DNA of 64,000 nt from JAADJA01 sp963840975 (GCA_963840975.1 CAWJBC010000016.1:1-64000); one strand, 5' to 3'; counted from the stretch's first letter, positions 43,851 to 53,672 are shown. The notes: generated by a model not told the origin, from the sequence alone. A program made the numbers and translations.

Positions 43851-45494
43851 TTAATACGATAATACCCGTTCACCATTTTTATAAATCACGATAAAGGAAT
43901 CCGAAATCCCCTTTTCTTTTAAGTTGGCCAAAAGTACTTTTGCCTCTCTTAGGGAAGTGCACTTACCGACTGTATATTTGCGCCAGTTATGATAGGTTTC
44001 CTCATTTACCTCTTCTGCAATGTTGTGCATACTCCTTAATGTTTCAGGACTAACACTCTTGTGCATCAGCGCCAGGATCTGGACCCGGTAGCAATAGCCC
44101 CCTTCTTTGTAAACTGTTTTGATAGGATAGGTTTCAGGTGCAATTTCTTTCAATTCGCTTAACTCATTTAATCTTCTGCCTTGGTAAAAAGCAACAATAA
44201 AAGCGTCGCTTACGCCATGTTCTTTAATGAGGATATTCCGGTATTCCCTGGCTTGCTCATAAGTGCCGAATGAACCAACGGAATAATGACACCAATTACT
44301 TATACAATCCTCTTTAAATTCAACATTCAAATTGAATTTTTTAGCTAAGGTTTCAATTGGAATTTTCGCCCTGTAACCAGCCCTAACCTGAACCCTGTAT
44401 TCAACATCATTGGGATCATACGCATTATCCGTTTTTTTAATTTCCTTTTCAACCTGTGGATTGTAACTATTGGGTTTTTTACTTTCACTTTCCTTTTCAA
44501 CCTTTACAATCCCAGATTCACTTTTTTCAAACTCTTTTTTCTTGTCTGTATTCGCCTTGCTATTGGTCTGTTCCGAATTATTGCCGACATTTTCAAGAAT
44601 CAAAGTACCTGAAGCGGGTTTCGAAACATTACTTTCGTTTTCAACTTTTGCAATTCCAGATTCACTTTTTTCAACATCTTTTTTCTTGTCTGTATTCGCC
44701 GTGCTATTGGTCTGTTCCGAATTATTGCTGACATTTTCAAGAATCAAAGCACTTGTAGCGGGTTTCGAAACATTACTTTCCTTTTCAACTTTTGCAATTC
44801 CAGATTCACTTTTTTCAACATCTTTTTTCTTGTCTGTATTCGCCGTGCTATTGGTCTGTTCCGAATTATTGCTGACATTTTCAAGAACCAAAGCACCTGT
44901 AGCGGGTTTCGAAACATTACTTTCCTTTTCCACATATCCAATAGAAGCGATCGGTTTTTCTTCTGCAATTCCTTCTTTGGCGGGTTCAATATCAAGACTG
45001 GTCCTGAATTTATATTCCTTTCCCGTTCGTTCTAAATATAAATTACTTACAATTTCGAATGAACCTGTAATATTGATTGGCTTGACTTTATAGCTTACTG
45101 CAAAAACGGAATCATCTGGTAATTCGTCCCAGCTAAGAGTTAGCATACTGTTAATAAATTTCGTTTTTGCACCGGCAATTACTTCATCCTGAACAAACAA
45201 ACCATCAGGAAGTATTTGGACGAGTCTGCCAGGTCCTTTAATTTTACCTTTATAAACCACGTTCTTTATTATAAATGTGGCATTCGATTTAATGTCGAGG
45301 GGTAAATACGTCAACAGGTTGACTGTTTCCTTTGCATAAGGATCAACAATAGTATCAGTAGTGGCTCCGGCATCTGATTTTTTAGATTTCTTACTATTTT
45401 TATGAGAAGTTTGCGCTTGTGAACCCGATAGTGATATAAAGATAAAGGCGGCGAGGGTAATTGAAAAGAATAAAAAACGCTGATGGCAAGTCAT
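43851..45494 (-). CDS. SPOR-like domain protein with three 48-residue internal repeats
   Basis: The 547-residue exported protein has a signal peptide (LAAFIFISLSGSQAQ). Residues 51-171 form a beta domain (DPYAKETVNLLTYLPLDIKSN ... RTGKEYKFRTS) shared with the paralogue at 46218. Residues 188-331 are three 48-residue repeats rich in K, E, S, T and N, probably a flexible spacer, and diverged from each other by only a few residues. Two SPOR-like modules follow (YRVQVRAGY ... DCISNWCHYSVGSF; YRVQILALM ... NWRKYTVGKC) with paired cysteines. A peptidoglycan-related envelope role is inferred. Confidence 0.75.
   Translation of the reverse strand: MTCHQRFLFFSITLAAFIFISLSGSQAQTSHKNSKKSKKSDAGATTDTIVDPYAKETVNLLTYLPLDIKSNATFIIKNVVYKGKIKGPGRLVQILPDGLFVQDEVIAGAKTKFINSMLTLSWDELPDDSVFAVSYKVKPINITGSFEIVSNLYLERTGKEYKFRTSLDIEPAKEGIAEEKPIASIGYVEKESNVSKPATGALVLENVSNNSEQTNSTANTDKKKDVEKSESGIAKVEKESNVSKPATSALILENVSNNSEQTNSTANTDKKKDVEKSESGIAKVENESNVSKPASGTLILENVGNNSEQTNSKANTDKKKEFEKSESGIVKVEKESESKKPNSYNPQVEKEIKKTDNAYDPNDVEYRVQVRAGYRAKIPIETLAKKFNLNVEFKEDCISNWCHYSVGSFGTYEQAREYRNILIKEHGVSDAFIVAFYQGRRLNELSELKEIAPETYPIKTVYKEGGYCYRVQILALMHKSVSPETLRSMHNIAEEVNEETYHNWRKYTVGKCTSLREAKVLLANLKEKGISDSFIVIYKNGERVLSY
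44502..44933 (-). repeat. Three tandem 144-bp coding repeats
   Basis: Encode residues 188-235, 236-283 and 284-331 of the SPOR-like protein. A plus-strand open frame across the same DNA (44470-45093) is only a shadow. The near identity of the units means copy number could vary by slippage or be collapsed in assembly. Confidence 0.85.
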
Positions 45495-46217
45495 AGTTTT
45501 CAGTATTAATGGTTCTACACAAATGTAAATTTTAAACTTTCTGATTTTTTAGGTTCTTTAGAAATCTATTAACAACAAAATGTTTATAATAGAAAATTTA
45601 ATGAATTTATAGTCAGCAACTTAAAGCCGTTGTTGAAAGTGGTTACGAATAGAATAACCATTATGACTAATGCTATTTAAGGTTCATTATCATTCCGGAT
45701 AGAATTGTTTCACATTGATATTTCAGAGGACGCAATATACTTATTGAATGAATGGTAACAGTAAATTTTATTTGCGAGGGATAAAGTTGGATCAGTTTAT
45801 ATATTTCAACTGCAGAGAAATGTTTTCGCTTTCAGGGAATGCGTTAAATCGGTGGACATTCCTTTGAAGGGTTATTGCTTTCGTTCGTTTCATAAAACAG
45901 GAGAATGACTTATAATACCGAAGTGATTTATTTAATAGTCCAAGCTTTTTGAAATGGCTTTTGCATGATGGACTATAACATAAATCTGCCCGGTATTAAC
46001 CAAAGTAGGAAATTCAAAACCGCCCTTCATGCCAGACTATTTTGAATTTCACTTTGGTATAAGTTTATTATTTAAAGATGGACTTACCCGAAATAAACAT
46101 GGGAAAGGTTATAGACTAAGTTTTCTATGAAATCTATTGTTAGCTGACTTGACAAGACTTTTCAGTAACCCATTTGAGTTTGAATTGTAAAGAAAAATGG
46201 AAGAATAATCTTTTGTA
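45495..46217. other. Intergenic region between the two SPOR paralogues
   Basis: 723 bp without a supported gene. The only clear content is the dispersed palindromic repeat at 45944-46062, which carries a copy of the hutU 3' tail. Confidence 0.5.
45944..46062. repeat. ~115-bp dispersed palindromic repeat, copy B, carrying a hutU-tail copy
   Basis: About 96% identical to 23801-23919. In minus-strand translation it contains YQSEIQNSLA and a stop, matching the last ten codons of hutU with one change, but there is no hutU gene here. The palindromic core is 45999-46058. Confidence 0.8.
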
Positions 46218-47957
46218 TTAATTGGGCGAGCTTACGCGTTCGCCATTTTTATAAATAACGATGAAGGCATCTTTCAATCCTTTCTCCTTTATTTTATTCA
46301 AGAGCAGTTTTGTTTCTGCGATGGTAGTACACTTTCCAACAGTATATTTGTTCCAGTTATTGTATGTTTCCTCATTAACCTCTTCCTCAATGTTGTGCAT
46401 ACTTCTTAATGTTTCAGGATCAACACTTTTATCCATCATGGCAAGGATCTGGACCCGGTAACAGACCCCACCTTCTTTGTATACCGTTCTAATAGGTTGA
46501 GCCTCAGAAGTAATTTCTTGCAGGTCACTTAACTCATCCAGTCTTTTTCCTCTGAAAAATACAACAATAAAGGCATCTCTGATCCCATTTTCCTTCATAA
46601 GGCGGAGTTTATATTCTTTAGCTTGATCATAAGTTTCGAAAGAGCCAACAGAATAGTGACACCAGTTCCCCAGGCAGTCCTCCTTAATTTCAACAGTAAG
46701 GTTATACTTGGCAGCTAATTTTTCGATTGGAATTTGTGCTTTAAATCCAGCGCGGACCTGCACTCTGTATTCAATATCCTTAACCTGGGAAGATGTATCT
46801 CTCGTGATAACACTAACTAACGGTTTTTCAATTACGACATCTTCTGCCTGCTCAATAAACATTGTGGTTCTGAACTTATACTCCTTACCTGTTCGTTGCA
46901 GGTACAAATTGCTGACCATTGGTAATGAACCGTAAATATTATCAGGCTTTACCCGATAGCTCAACTCAAAAACAGAATCGGCTGGAAGTTCATCCCAATT
47001 TAAATAAAGGGTATAATTAATAAATTGTATTTTCCCTCCGGCTATCACGGTATCAAGCACGTTGAGCCCGATAGGAAGTATTTGGACAAGTCTTCCGGGT
47101 CCGTCAATTTTTCCTTTGTGAATAATGCATTTCAACACAAATTCGTCAGTTGACTTTATGTTTGCAGGTAATTCATATACAAGATCAACGGTTTGATTGG
47201 CATACGGATCAATAACAATTTCGGGCGGAGCTTCAATTGCTTCTTTTGGCTTTTTAGCCAGGAAATTATAAGATATTCCCAGCGAGGTGTAGTAATATGC
47301 ATCATTTTGCGGACCTGCAACCCTTGCATCTAATTTGTCTGAATTCGTAAATCGAATTAATGATTCAAGATTTAAATACCAACGGTCAGCCAGTTTAAAG
47401 TCAAGCCCAGCACCAATTGGAAATGCGAATCCTGTTTCCCTTTTATCCTTTTTCCCCTCATTTTCTGTGGAAAAGCCATAGCTATTGAGTAGCTCATTTG
47501 TTGAAATATTTCGCAATTCACTTCTGAAGAAATCAGCTGCAAAACCAAAGGTAGCGTACAAACTCACAGTTCTTTCTTTGTTCCGAAAAAACAGGTTACT
47601 CAGATTAATTACGGTACCCAACTGGTATTCCATCAGATTATTTGAGAATTTACGGTCTGAATCCGCATCTAATCCCTTCATTTCGGAAAAATAATATTGA
47701 AAATGGATCGAAAAAACAGGTCCGGTATATTTACCGATTCTTGCTCCATATCCAAAGGTCGTTTCATCACTCAACTTGCCGAATGGGCTGTTAGTTTGCT
47801 GGATGTCGCAATAAAGCTGGGAAACTCCTCCATTGGCATTGATGTACCAATTGTAACCCAGGGATGACTGGGCATTTAATCCTTCTAACCATAACAGGAA
47901 TAAAACTGAAATGATGATGTATGTTAGAATGCTATTCTTAGGGCAAAACATAGTCAA
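46218..47957 (-). CDS. Outer-membrane beta-barrel and SPOR-like domain protein (paralogue of 43851-45494)
   Basis: This 579-residue protein has a signal peptide (IISVLFLLWLEGLNAQ). An N-terminal ~200-residue outer-membrane beta-barrel domain of OmpA/OOP-like type is present (YNWYINANGGVSQLYCDIQ ... LGISYNFLAKK). After DPYANQTVDLVYELPANIKS it shares the beta domain and two SPOR-like modules with the neighbour protein, including DCLGNWCHYSVGSF and YTVGKC, but lacks the 48-residue repeats. The two genes face the same way and arose by duplication plus domain swapping at the N-terminus. A role at the outer membrane-wall interface is inferred. Confidence 0.75.
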   Translation of the reverse strand: MTMFCPKNSILTYIIISVLFLLWLEGLNAQSSLGYNWYINANGGVSQLYCDIQQTNSPFGKLSDETTFGYGARIGKYTGPVFSIHFQYYFSEMKGLDADSDRKFSNNLMEYQLGTVINLSNLFFRNKERTVSLYATFGFAADFFRSELRNISTNELLNSYGFSTENEGKKDKRETGFAFPIGAGLDFKLADRWYLNLESLIRFTNSDKLDARVAGPQNDAYYYTSLGISYNFLAKKPKEAIEAPPEIVIDPYANQTVDLVYELPANIKSTDEFVLKCIIHKGKIDGPGRLVQILPIGLNVLDTVIAGGKIQFINYTLYLNWDELPADSVFELSYRVKPDNIYGSLPMVSNLYLQRTGKEYKFRTTMFIEQAEDVVIEKPLVSVITRDTSSQVKDIEYRVQVRAGFKAQIPIEKLAAKYNLTVEIKEDCLGNWCHYSVGSFETYDQAKEYKLRLMKENGIRDAFIVVFFRGKRLDELSDLQEITSEAQPIRTVYKEGGVCYRVQILAMMDKSVDPETLRSMHNIEEEVNEETYNNWNKYTVGKCTTIAETKLLLNKIKEKGLKDAFIVIYKNGERVSSPN

Positions 47958-48157
47958 TGATTGTCAAGATACCAACTACAAATTTAAGTATATGAGTATT
48001 TTAAGATTCGGAACAGAACGAAATGTATCAACAGCTAAATGTTTATAAACGAATGAATAACAAGCATAATATCAGACAGGTAGATGTGTTGTTGAAACTG
48101 AGTAAAAATAAGCTGTACACGATTTACTAAACAAACCTCTGTTTTTTTGAAATGAAT

Positions 48158-48165
48158 TAACTTTG
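48158..48165 (+). promoter_or_regulatory. -7 box for pdxJ
   Basis: TAACTTTG fits TAnnTTTG, 20 bp upstream of ATG 48186. No -33 TTTG at the normal spacing. Confidence 0.55.
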
Positions 48166-48185
48166 TTTGGAAAATAGAAAACAAT

Positions 48186-48902
48186 ATGAGCAGGTTAAGT
48201 GTGAACATAAATAAAATAGCTACTCTTCGAAACGCGAGAGGAGGCGATAAGCCAAGTGTGTTAAAGGCTGCAATGGATTGTGAACGTTTCGGCGCCGAAG
48301 GAATTACCGTTCATCCCCGTCCTGACGAAAGGCATATCCGATACAGCGATGTCCGCGAAATAAGACCGGTCATTACTACTGAATTTAATATTGAGGGATA
48401 TCCGTCCAAAAGTTTTATTGACCTCGTACTTGAAGTAATACCGGACCAGGTAACTTTGGTGCCGGATCCACCCGGAGTTCTCACTTCAAATGCCGGCTGG
48501 GATACCATTAAGAATGAAGCTTTTTTGAAGGAAGTAATAAGTGAATTTCATCGGAACAACATCAGAACTTCCATTTTTATTGAAACTGATCCGAGAATGA
48601 TAAGGAATAGTTTAAAAACGGGAACAAACCGAATTGAATTATATACTGAGAGCTATGCTAAAAATTCTCATTTCAACTGCGAAATCGCAATCAAACCTTT
48701 TGTTGGTGCGGCAATTTTAGCCAGTGAATTGGGGTTGGGAATCAATGCAGGTCACGATCTTGATTTGGACAACCTGAAATATTTTGCACAAAACATTCCG
48801 GAACTGCTTGAAGTTTCTATCGGTCATGCCTTGATTTCAGATGCTTTGTATTTTGGCCTGGAAAATACTATTCAATTATACCTCCGGCAGTTGAGGTACT
48901 GA
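48186..48902 (+). CDS. pdxJ: Pyridoxine 5'-phosphate synthase
   Basis: A 238-residue TIM-barrel enzyme that closes the ring of pyridoxine 5'-phosphate. Signature blocks: RLSVNINKIATLRNARGGDKPS, GAEGITVHPRPDERHIRYSDV, FNIEGYPSKSF, QVTLVPDPPGVLTSNAGWD and LGINAGHDLDLDNL ... LLEVSIGHALISDAL. Length is usual. Its 3' end overlaps the convergent O-antigen ligase gene by 27 bp. Confidence 0.96.
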   Translation: MSRLSVNINKIATLRNARGGDKPSVLKAAMDCERFGAEGITVHPRPDERHIRYSDVREIRPVITTEFNIEGYPSKSFIDLVLEVIPDQVTLVPDPPGVLTSNAGWDTIKNEAFLKEVISEFHRNNIRTSIFIETDPRMIRNSLKTGTNRIELYTESYAKNSHFNCEIAIKPFVGAAILASELGLGINAGHDLDLDNLKYFAQNIPELLEVSIGHALISDALYFGLENTIQLYLRQLRY

Positions 48903-50156
48903 TTCATCATTTTCAGGGAATCCTGAAAAAATTAATAGCCCAGTGAAAAAGGCGAAAAAGACCACCCCAGCCTGGCGTTCAAACATTGATTCTACAAGAA
49001 GATGAAAGGCAAACATCCCTACAAGCAGAACAAGCAATACATTTCGTTTTTTTACTCCATAAATTATCAGCAACAAAAGGCTCGATAACAAAAGGATTAA
49101 ACCAGTGAATCCAATGGCAACAAAAGTTTGCAGATACTGATTGTGGGCGTTGAGCTGGTCCTTGAGTGCCTGGTCAATTGATTTTTCTTTGTACTTTTTG
49201 AATAGCTCTGTTTTTACATCTCCTGTTCCTACACCAAAAATGAAATTTTCTTTAATAATTTCAATCGAAGATTTCCAGACCATCAGGCGGGCAACCGAAC
49301 CATCAGATTTTTGATTATCAGGGATTTCCTGGTTTTCAATAGATTTTTTTGCCGAATAAAACCGGTCAAAGGAAGCCGGGAAAAAGGATAGCAGAACTCC
49401 GAAACCGATCAATGTAAAAAGCGTGTATACTATTGCAGGCTTCGCTTTTTGTTTCTCACGCAACAGGAAATAAACCACAATGATAACACAGGTAAATCCT
49501 AAACCAAGTATGCCTGCCTTGGAGCTTAACAGTACGATCAGCAGCCCGAAATGAAGCACCAGCAAAAGAACGACATTCCGCTTAAAAGCATTTTTGTGTT
49601 CTTTTCTTATAAGCCAAACCAGGATAATAGCAATTGCAAATGTAAAAAAGAGCGCTAAATAACTTGGATGATGACTCATGCTAAGATTTTTATAAAAAAA
49701 TGCGGAAGGGTCATTTCTCTCAAAATACCTCACCACTGCGAAGTTGATAAGAAGGATTGAGCTTGCTAAACAACCATAAAGATAAGACTGCAAAACTTTT
49801 TTAATTAACAAAACTCCAATCCCCGATAAATCAATCGTAATGAAAAAAAGAGGGAACAGAATCAGAGAGAGTTTTACCTCCATATCGAACAATGCACCTG
49901 AAGACCCGGTAATTTGAGTGGAATATATTATACCCAACCCATAAGTCAAGTAAAGCAATATCTGGGGTAAAATGTACTTTTTCAGATTTTGATTCCTTAA
50001 CCGTATTAACTTCTCAGCAAATTTGAGTTCTAAGAGCCAGTTAAGTCCAATCAGAGCGATTACAGGAGGAACCAGCCTGTCGTGAAGAGGGATGACAAAC
50101 GCAAGCGCCTGAAAAAGAAACAGGTAAATTTTATTGGTTATTTTTTGGTTTAGCAT
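48876..50156 (-). CDS. O-antigen ligase-like membrane protein
   Basis: A 426-residue polytopic protein with about ten membrane helices and a large loop. The Wzy_C/WaaL signature lies near residues 270-345: ARLMVWKSSIEIIKENFIFGVGTGD followed by DQLNAHNQYLQTFVAIGFTGLILLL, with the conserved Arg and His used in polysaccharide ligation or polymerisation. As last gene of the operon with flippase and glycosyltransferases it probably joins or polymerises the repeat units. Ligase and polymerase cannot be told apart by sequence alone. Confidence 0.85.
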   Translation of the reverse strand: MLNQKITNKIYLFLFQALAFVIPLHDRLVPPVIALIGLNWLLELKFAEKLIRLRNQNLKKYILPQILLYLTYGLGIIYSTQITGSSGALFDMEVKLSLILFPLFFITIDLSGIGVLLIKKVLQSYLYGCLASSILLINFAVVRYFERNDPSAFFYKNLSMSHHPSYLALFFTFAIAIILVWLIRKEHKNAFKRNVVLLLVLHFGLLIVLLSSKAGILGLGFTCVIIVVYFLLREKQKAKPAIVYTLFTLIGFGVLLSFFPASFDRFYSAKKSIENQEIPDNQKSDGSVARLMVWKSSIEIIKENFIFGVGTGDVKTELFKKYKEKSIDQALKDQLNAHNQYLQTFVAIGFTGLILLLSSLLLLIIYGVKKRNVLLVLLVGMFAFHLLVESMFERQAGVVFFAFFTGLLIFSGFPENDESVPQLPEV

Positions 50157-50185
50157 AAATTATTTGTTATCCGCAATTTCAAATT

Positions 50186-50938
50186 CTAAAAGTAATGTTT
50201 TTTAAAAGCGTTAAAACCATAATGACTGAAGTAATATAACGATTTGAAATAGCCCAGATTTACGGTTTTATAATAGAGTTGCCAGGTTTGTTTGGCAGCT
50301 TTCAATTTATTGGACGTTATGGAATGATCATGAACCCTGTAGCGGGTTAAAACTTTGTCCAAACCATAAGCTTTAAATCCTTTACCAAGAAGTGTGATCC
50401 ATAAATGGGTGTCTTCTCTCGACCGCAAACCTATAAATTCAAAATTACCTGTAATGTTTGTGTCAATCATCGAAGTTGAAAACCCGATGATGGTATTTTT
50501 TAAGTATTGATGTTGATTAACCGAAAACTTCACTGGAATTATTTTATCCGTGTTGTTACCTTCCTGATCCATAATTCTGTAGGATGTAAAGCTGATAGGA
50601 TAATTGTTATTCATCATAAATTCAAGCTGCAATTCAAGTTTTTCGGGCAACCAAATATCATCGCTGTCAATGAAAGCGATGAATCTGCCACGCGCCTGTT
50701 TCAGTGCCGTATTTTTTGCGGTACCTGTTCCTGAATTAACATTCATCCGGATGAATCGAATTCGTTTTTCGTCCAAAGCTTGCTGAGAAACTATCTGTGC
50801 ACTGGAATCGGTGGAACAATCATCAACAATAATCCATTCCCAGTTTTTGAACGATTGTTCTATAACGGACCGAATGGTCTCCCTCAAAAAGGAGGCTGAA
50901 TTATAAACAGGTGTTATAATCGTTATAAAGGGATCCAT
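50186..50938 (-). CDS. Family 2 glycosyltransferase
   Basis: A 250-residue GT-A enzyme: FITIITPVYNSASFLRETIRSV, WEWIIVDDCSTDSSA, NSGTGTAKNTALKQARGRFIAFIDSDDIW (DSDD metal site) and RSREDTHLWITLLGKG. It probably adds one sugar of the O-unit. It is 4 bp downstream of the preceding GT4 gene in the operon. The sugar is unknown. Confidence 0.9.
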   Translation of the reverse strand: MDPFITIITPVYNSASFLRETIRSVIEQSFKNWEWIIVDDCSTDSSAQIVSQQALDEKRIRFIRMNVNSGTGTAKNTALKQARGRFIAFIDSDDIWLPEKLELQLEFMMNNNYPISFTSYRIMDQEGNNTDKIIPVKFSVNQHQYLKNTIIGFSTSMIDTNITGNFEFIGLRSREDTHLWITLLGKGFKAYGLDKVLTRYRVHDHSITSNKLKAAKQTWQLYYKTVNLGYFKSLYYFSHYGFNAFKKHYF

Positions 50939-50942
50939 TAAA

Positions 50943-52034
50943 TCAGATATTTAAGTACAAATTATTGAGTTTTTCAACTTCGTTTTCCCAATTGTATTTT
51001 TCATGGATGGCTTTCAGTCCGTTCATTCCCATGTTTTTACCCTCTTCAGGGTGCTCGAAAATATAATTAATAGCAAAAGCAATGGCTTCAGGATTCCCCG
51101 GGTCAACACATATTCCAGAACGATTTCCTTCAATGATCTCTTTCCACAAAGGAAAATCAGAACCAATAACCGGCACACCTGCCGACATGTATTCGAATAT
51201 TTTATTGGGTTGTGCATTGATGTGATTGGGCTCGGGAAGGAAAATAACCAGCCCCGCAAGACTTTGGGCAAGCATTTCCTTCGCCTGCACACGATTGACA
51301 AAACCATAGTCCTTCACTTTTTCCCAACCAGCCAGGCTTTGCAACTCTGATTTGAAAGATACAGATTCATAAGGACCGGCTAAATGTAATTCACCATTGA
51401 TGAATTCCATGGCTGTTATCATTTCTTTTGCCCCTCTGATTTTTGTAATTTCCCCAATGTAAGTCACTATTCTTTTTGTACGGTTTTCAGGGAGATGAGT
51501 AGCCAACTCATTTTTGATGGGATAATTATTGATATTAACAGTATTCCTGTTTACCTTCATAAACCGTTTGCTGATAAAGGGTGTAGCGGCAATGATGCAG
51601 TTAAAACGTGCAGCAGCATTGTTTTCATAACTTTCGAACAAACGAGCCACTACCGGACGTAGAAATTGCGGAATCCAATCTTTTGAGATGATGTCGCGCG
51701 GAACATCCTCATGTACATCGTAGATCACTTTTTTCCCTGCACGAATTAGTTTTTTCCCAACAGGGATCAATTCCGGGTCATGAAAGTGATAAACTGCTGC
51801 ATTGATTTCAAGGGCTTTACGGTAAACTTTTCCAGCCGAATATAAAATCCGTCGAATCCTTGAAGATTCTAAACCTGTATCGAAAATTTCATAACCTTCT
51901 CTTTTCTCATTTCCTTTTCCATCAGCCACTACAACCGAAATGTCGTGACCCGCAGCAACCAGCGAAGGAATTTCTTTAATAAAAATCCTGGTATCGTTGC
52001 GGTGATGAACTGAAGTGAGATGACAAATTTTCAT
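50943..52034 (-). CDS. Family 4 glycosyltransferase
   Basis: A 363-residue GT-B enzyme starting KICHLTSVHHRNDTRIFIKEIPSL, typical of GT4. The donor-binding C-terminal half has RIVTYIGEITKIRGAKEMI, FLPEPNHINAQPNKIFEYMSAGVPVIGSDFP (the EX7E motif region) and VDPGNPEAIAFAINY. The start overlaps the stop of the upstream GT4 gene by 4 bp. It is one of the sugar-adding steps of the O-unit. Confidence 0.9.
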   Translation of the reverse strand: MKICHLTSVHHRNDTRIFIKEIPSLVAAGHDISVVVADGKGNEKREGYEIFDTGLESSRIRRILYSAGKVYRKALEINAAVYHFHDPELIPVGKKLIRAGKKVIYDVHEDVPRDIISKDWIPQFLRPVVARLFESYENNAAARFNCIIAATPFISKRFMKVNRNTVNINNYPIKNELATHLPENRTKRIVTYIGEITKIRGAKEMITAMEFINGELHLAGPYESVSFKSELQSLAGWEKVKDYGFVNRVQAKEMLAQSLAGLVIFLPEPNHINAQPNKIFEYMSAGVPVIGSDFPLWKEIIEGNRSGICVDPGNPEAIAFAINYIFEHPEEGKNMGMNGLKAIHEKYNWENEVEKLNNLYLNI

Positions 52035-53071
52035 TGTTTTTGCTGCAAAATATTTTGGTATAGATCCACGAATTTTTTCCGGTTAACTTCCTTTGACGCT
52101 TTTTCGAAATAGATTTTCTGATTAATATCTTGTACTTTCTCCAGGTTTAAACCAATGGCTCTTTCCAAATAGTTTTCTTTCAGATCAGAAACAATGATCC
52201 CGTTTTCGCCATCTTTCACCCATTCCCGGTTAGCCGGAAGATCTGACACTACCGGAATGCAACCGGCTGACATGGCTTCCAGCAGGCTGATAGAAGTAGC
52301 ATCCGATTGCGGAATTGAAATGAAAAATAACGCTTTACTGTAATAATCCTGGTTGGTTTTTTTGTTGACCCAGCCTGCAAATTCAACTGAATTTTGGATC
52401 CCTAAAACTTTGGAAAGTTTCATAAGAGCATTTGTCTCTTTTCCGGTACCTGCAATTATGAGTTTGTATTCATCATTCCCGGATGATTCAATAAATCTTT
52501 TAAACCCCTCCAGAATAAAATTTATCCTATAGAGTTTTTCGTGAAGTCGGTTTGAATAAAATAGCTTTTCCTTATTTGGTTGTGAGATAATTTCGTCAAT
52601 ACCATAATTAATAATTGAAATGTCAGGTTTTAACCCCTTTACGAGGCTTCTCATTACTTCAGCCATGTGAATTGAGTCGGAAGTGATTCGTGTAGCTCTT
52701 TTCAAAATGAATTGTACCATTTTTTTATAGACGTAACTGCGTTGCGGAATAACAAGCACATCACTACCCCAGGCTGTTACAATCACCGGGATTGACCGTC
52801 CGGCAGCACGTAAAATCAAAAAAGCATGAGTCCCGGCCTGGTGAACATGAATAATGTCAGGATCAAATTCATTGATTATTCTTTCCATTTCAACAATTGA
52901 CTTCCTTATGTCAAATAATTTTTTCAGGGAGAAGTTCACCACTTTAAACTTTTGGCTCGATTCATTTGGCGGGGAATCTGTGAGAAATAAATAATCGGAA
53001 ACCGAACCCTCCATTAATTGGATAAAGTTTGAAAGGTGTACACTTTTAGGTCCGACTATTAATACTCTCAT
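52031..53071 (-). CDS. Family 4 glycosyltransferase
   Basis: A 346-residue GT-B protein. The N-terminal half has VLIVGPKSVHLSNFIQLME and DIIHVHQAGTHAFLILRAAG, and the C-terminal half KLIIAGTGKETNALM, FISIPQSDATSISLLEAMSAGCIPVVSDLPANREWV and IVSDLKENYLERA. It overlaps the next gene by 4 bp, so coupling is tight. Its role as second glycosyltransferase of the O-unit is inferred from context. Confidence 0.9.
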   Translation of the reverse strand: MRVLIVGPKSVHLSNFIQLMEGSVSDYLFLTDSPPNESSQKFKVVNFSLKKLFDIRKSIVEMERIINEFDPDIIHVHQAGTHAFLILRAAGRSIPVIVTAWGSDVLVIPQRSYVYKKMVQFILKRATRITSDSIHMAEVMRSLVKGLKPDISIINYGIDEIISQPNKEKLFYSNRLHEKLYRINFILEGFKRFIESSGNDEYKLIIAGTGKETNALMKLSKVLGIQNSVEFAGWVNKKTNQDYYSKALFFISIPQSDATSISLLEAMSAGCIPVVSDLPANREWVKDGENGIIVSDLKENYLERAIGLNLEKVQDINQKIYFEKASKEVNRKKFVDLYQNILQQKQ

Positions 53072-53091
53072 TACAGATATTAAATTCAGAT

Positions 53092-53661
53092 TTAATTACT
53101 TGTCCATTCATTGTAAAATTCCCGTAAATCAGGATTTTCAGCCAGGAATTGCCTGTCAAGTTCCCTCGTATCCCCAACCATTTTCCCTGGATTTCCTTTG
53201 ATGATCGCGAAATCGGGATAGGTTCCCTTTACCAGGCTATAAGCTGCAATCAATGATCCCTTACCAATAATAGTGTTTGGCATGATTACAGTATGCGGTC
53301 CTATAAAACAATATTTGCCTATCTCAACGGCTCCCTTTACATAACCTATCGGATCACGCTGATTAATATAGTCTCGTCCATAAAGTCTGAGGGATATATG
53401 ACTTGAATGTGTTGCAATGCTGGTGAAGTTTGTAATCTGGCAACCTTCACCAATCACTAATCCCTGGCTTGCTTCAATAAAATTGTAATGCCCGATAAAA
53501 ACGTGATCCCCAATGAATAAATTCTTTTCATGATCTATAAAGGTCGTGTTGCTTATTCTTACATTTTTTAAGAATTTCCCGTCAGGATTCTTATATCCCC
53601 AGATCATCCGGGGTTTGCAACCCCGTGCAATAAGCTTGTTGATAAAATATTTTATTGACAC
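53092..53661 (-). CDS. Hexapeptide-repeat acyltransferase
   Basis: A 189-residue left-handed beta-helix protein with repeats such as IGDHVFIGHYNFIEASQGLVIGEGCQITNF, IGKYCFIGPHTVIMPNTIIGKGSLIAAYSLVKGTYPDFAIIKGNPGKMVG, the usual end of the LbetaH acetyltransferase group. The active-site His is probably in THSSHISL. It would acetylate (or similarly acylate) an amino- or hydroxyl-sugar of the O-unit. Confidence 0.88.
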   Translation of the reverse strand: MSIKYFINKLIARGCKPRMIWGYKNPDGKFLKNVRISNTTFIDHEKNLFIGDHVFIGHYNFIEASQGLVIGEGCQITNFTSIATHSSHISLRLYGRDYINQRDPIGYVKGAVEIGKYCFIGPHTVIMPNTIIGKGSLIAAYSLVKGTYPDFAIIKGNPGKMVGDTRELDRQFLAENPDLREFYNEWTSN

Positions 53662-53672
53662 CTTAATTTGAT

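Noticed and set aside
44470..45093. 207-residue plus-strand ORF across the SPOR repeats
   Set aside because: Antisense shadow of the 144-bp repeats in the SPOR-like gene; low-complexity, no start context.
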